5,579 bases of DNA from Bacteroidota bacterium (GTDB lineage: Bacteria > Bacteroidota > Bacteroidia > Chitinophagales > Chitinophagaceae): the NCBI GenBank assembly GCA_023396345.1, contig JAEWWO010000180.1, positions 1 to 5,579 of the forward strand. The letters are read 5' to 3'. Shown here piece after piece: positions 5,491-5,579 of this stretch (its first letter is position 1; every line of letters begins with the position of its first letter). A program made the position numbers and the translations under genes. The notes below the pieces were generated by a model, which was given only the letters and a program-made list of their open reading frames with translations, made no database searches and was not told the DNA's origin.

Positions 5491-5579
5491 AAGATTGCAT
5501 CTTTGTTCGTAGCTCACTCATCGTAATGACGAGTTTTTTCACTACCACCAATGGAGCGCATTGGTATGAGGAAGCAGTC
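5491..5579. repeat. Palindromic intergenic repeat element (REP/MITE-like), possibly continuing past the right edge
   Basis: Base composition changes here from extremely AT-rich to mixed. The outer ends pair: GATTGCATC (5493-5501) with GAAGCAGTC (5571-5579), eight of nine positions including one G-T wobble. Inside lie CGTAATGACGAG (5522-5533) and a perfect 7-bp hairpin, ACCAATG (5547-5553) with CATTGGT (5559-5565), around the loop GAGCG. The words GATTGC, AATGACGAG and GAGGAAGCA..C resemble the palindromic intergenic repeats with GATTGCTTC...GCAATGACG ends seen scattered in many bacterial genomes. No open reading frame or transposase is present. Assignment to a repeat family is from pattern recognition only. 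Confidence 0.45.

Noticed and set aside
5422..5579. tRNA, small RNA gene or CRISPR repeat in the right-hand intergenic region
   Set aside because: No cloverleaf pattern and no regularly spaced repeat series is seen; the hairpin block fits an intergenic palindromic repeat better.

Overview
The window looks like chromosomal DNA of a member of the Bacteroidota, probably from the Chitinophagales/Sphingobacteriales side. The lineage call rests on four things. The DNA is AT-rich with almost no Shine-Dalgarno sequences. Several gene starts are preceded by boxes resembling the Bacteroidota -7 element TAnnTTTG. A DUF4270 lipoprotein, a family largely confined to this phylum, lies next to a short single-domain glycogen-synthase-like protein and panC. 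The other products (a small SRPBCC protein, a DUF1287 lipoprotein and an ArsC-family protein) fit as well. There is no phage gene, transposase, CRISPR array, tRNA or rRNA.

Layout. Positions 2945 down to 1 on the minus strand form a likely operon with gaps of 31 and 36 nt: a GT5-like protein of 271 residues, a DUF4270 lipoprotein of 497 residues that appears to start with TTG, and metK, whose 3' part runs off the left edge. An 89-nt divergent promoter region separates this operon from panC (3035-3883, plus). An AT-rich hairpin sits directly after panC. A small SRPBCC-domain gene follows (3949-4344, plus), and its stop codon abuts that of a convergent DUF1287 lipoprotein gene (4345-5007, minus). 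Upstream of that gene, in the same direction, is an ArsC-family gene (5077-5421, minus). The last 158 bases hold no gene. They contain an AT-rich stretch with an 11-bp direct repeat and, at the right edge, a palindromic intergenic repeat that may continue beyond the window.

Function. metK (S-adenosylmethionine synthesis) and panC (pantothenate synthesis) are core metabolism. The DUF4270 and DUF1287 products are predicted envelope lipoproteins, the second probably an NlpC/P60-like papain-fold hydrolase. The most interesting gene is the GT5-like one. It resembles only the N-terminal half of glycogen synthase, and the usual substrate-binding and catalytic motifs are replaced, so it is probably not a working glycogen synthase. 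Its link to the DUF4270 lipoprotein may reflect an undescribed envelope-related function, but the sequence alone does not show one. Most of the window is otherwise ordinary housekeeping and conserved-hypothetical content.
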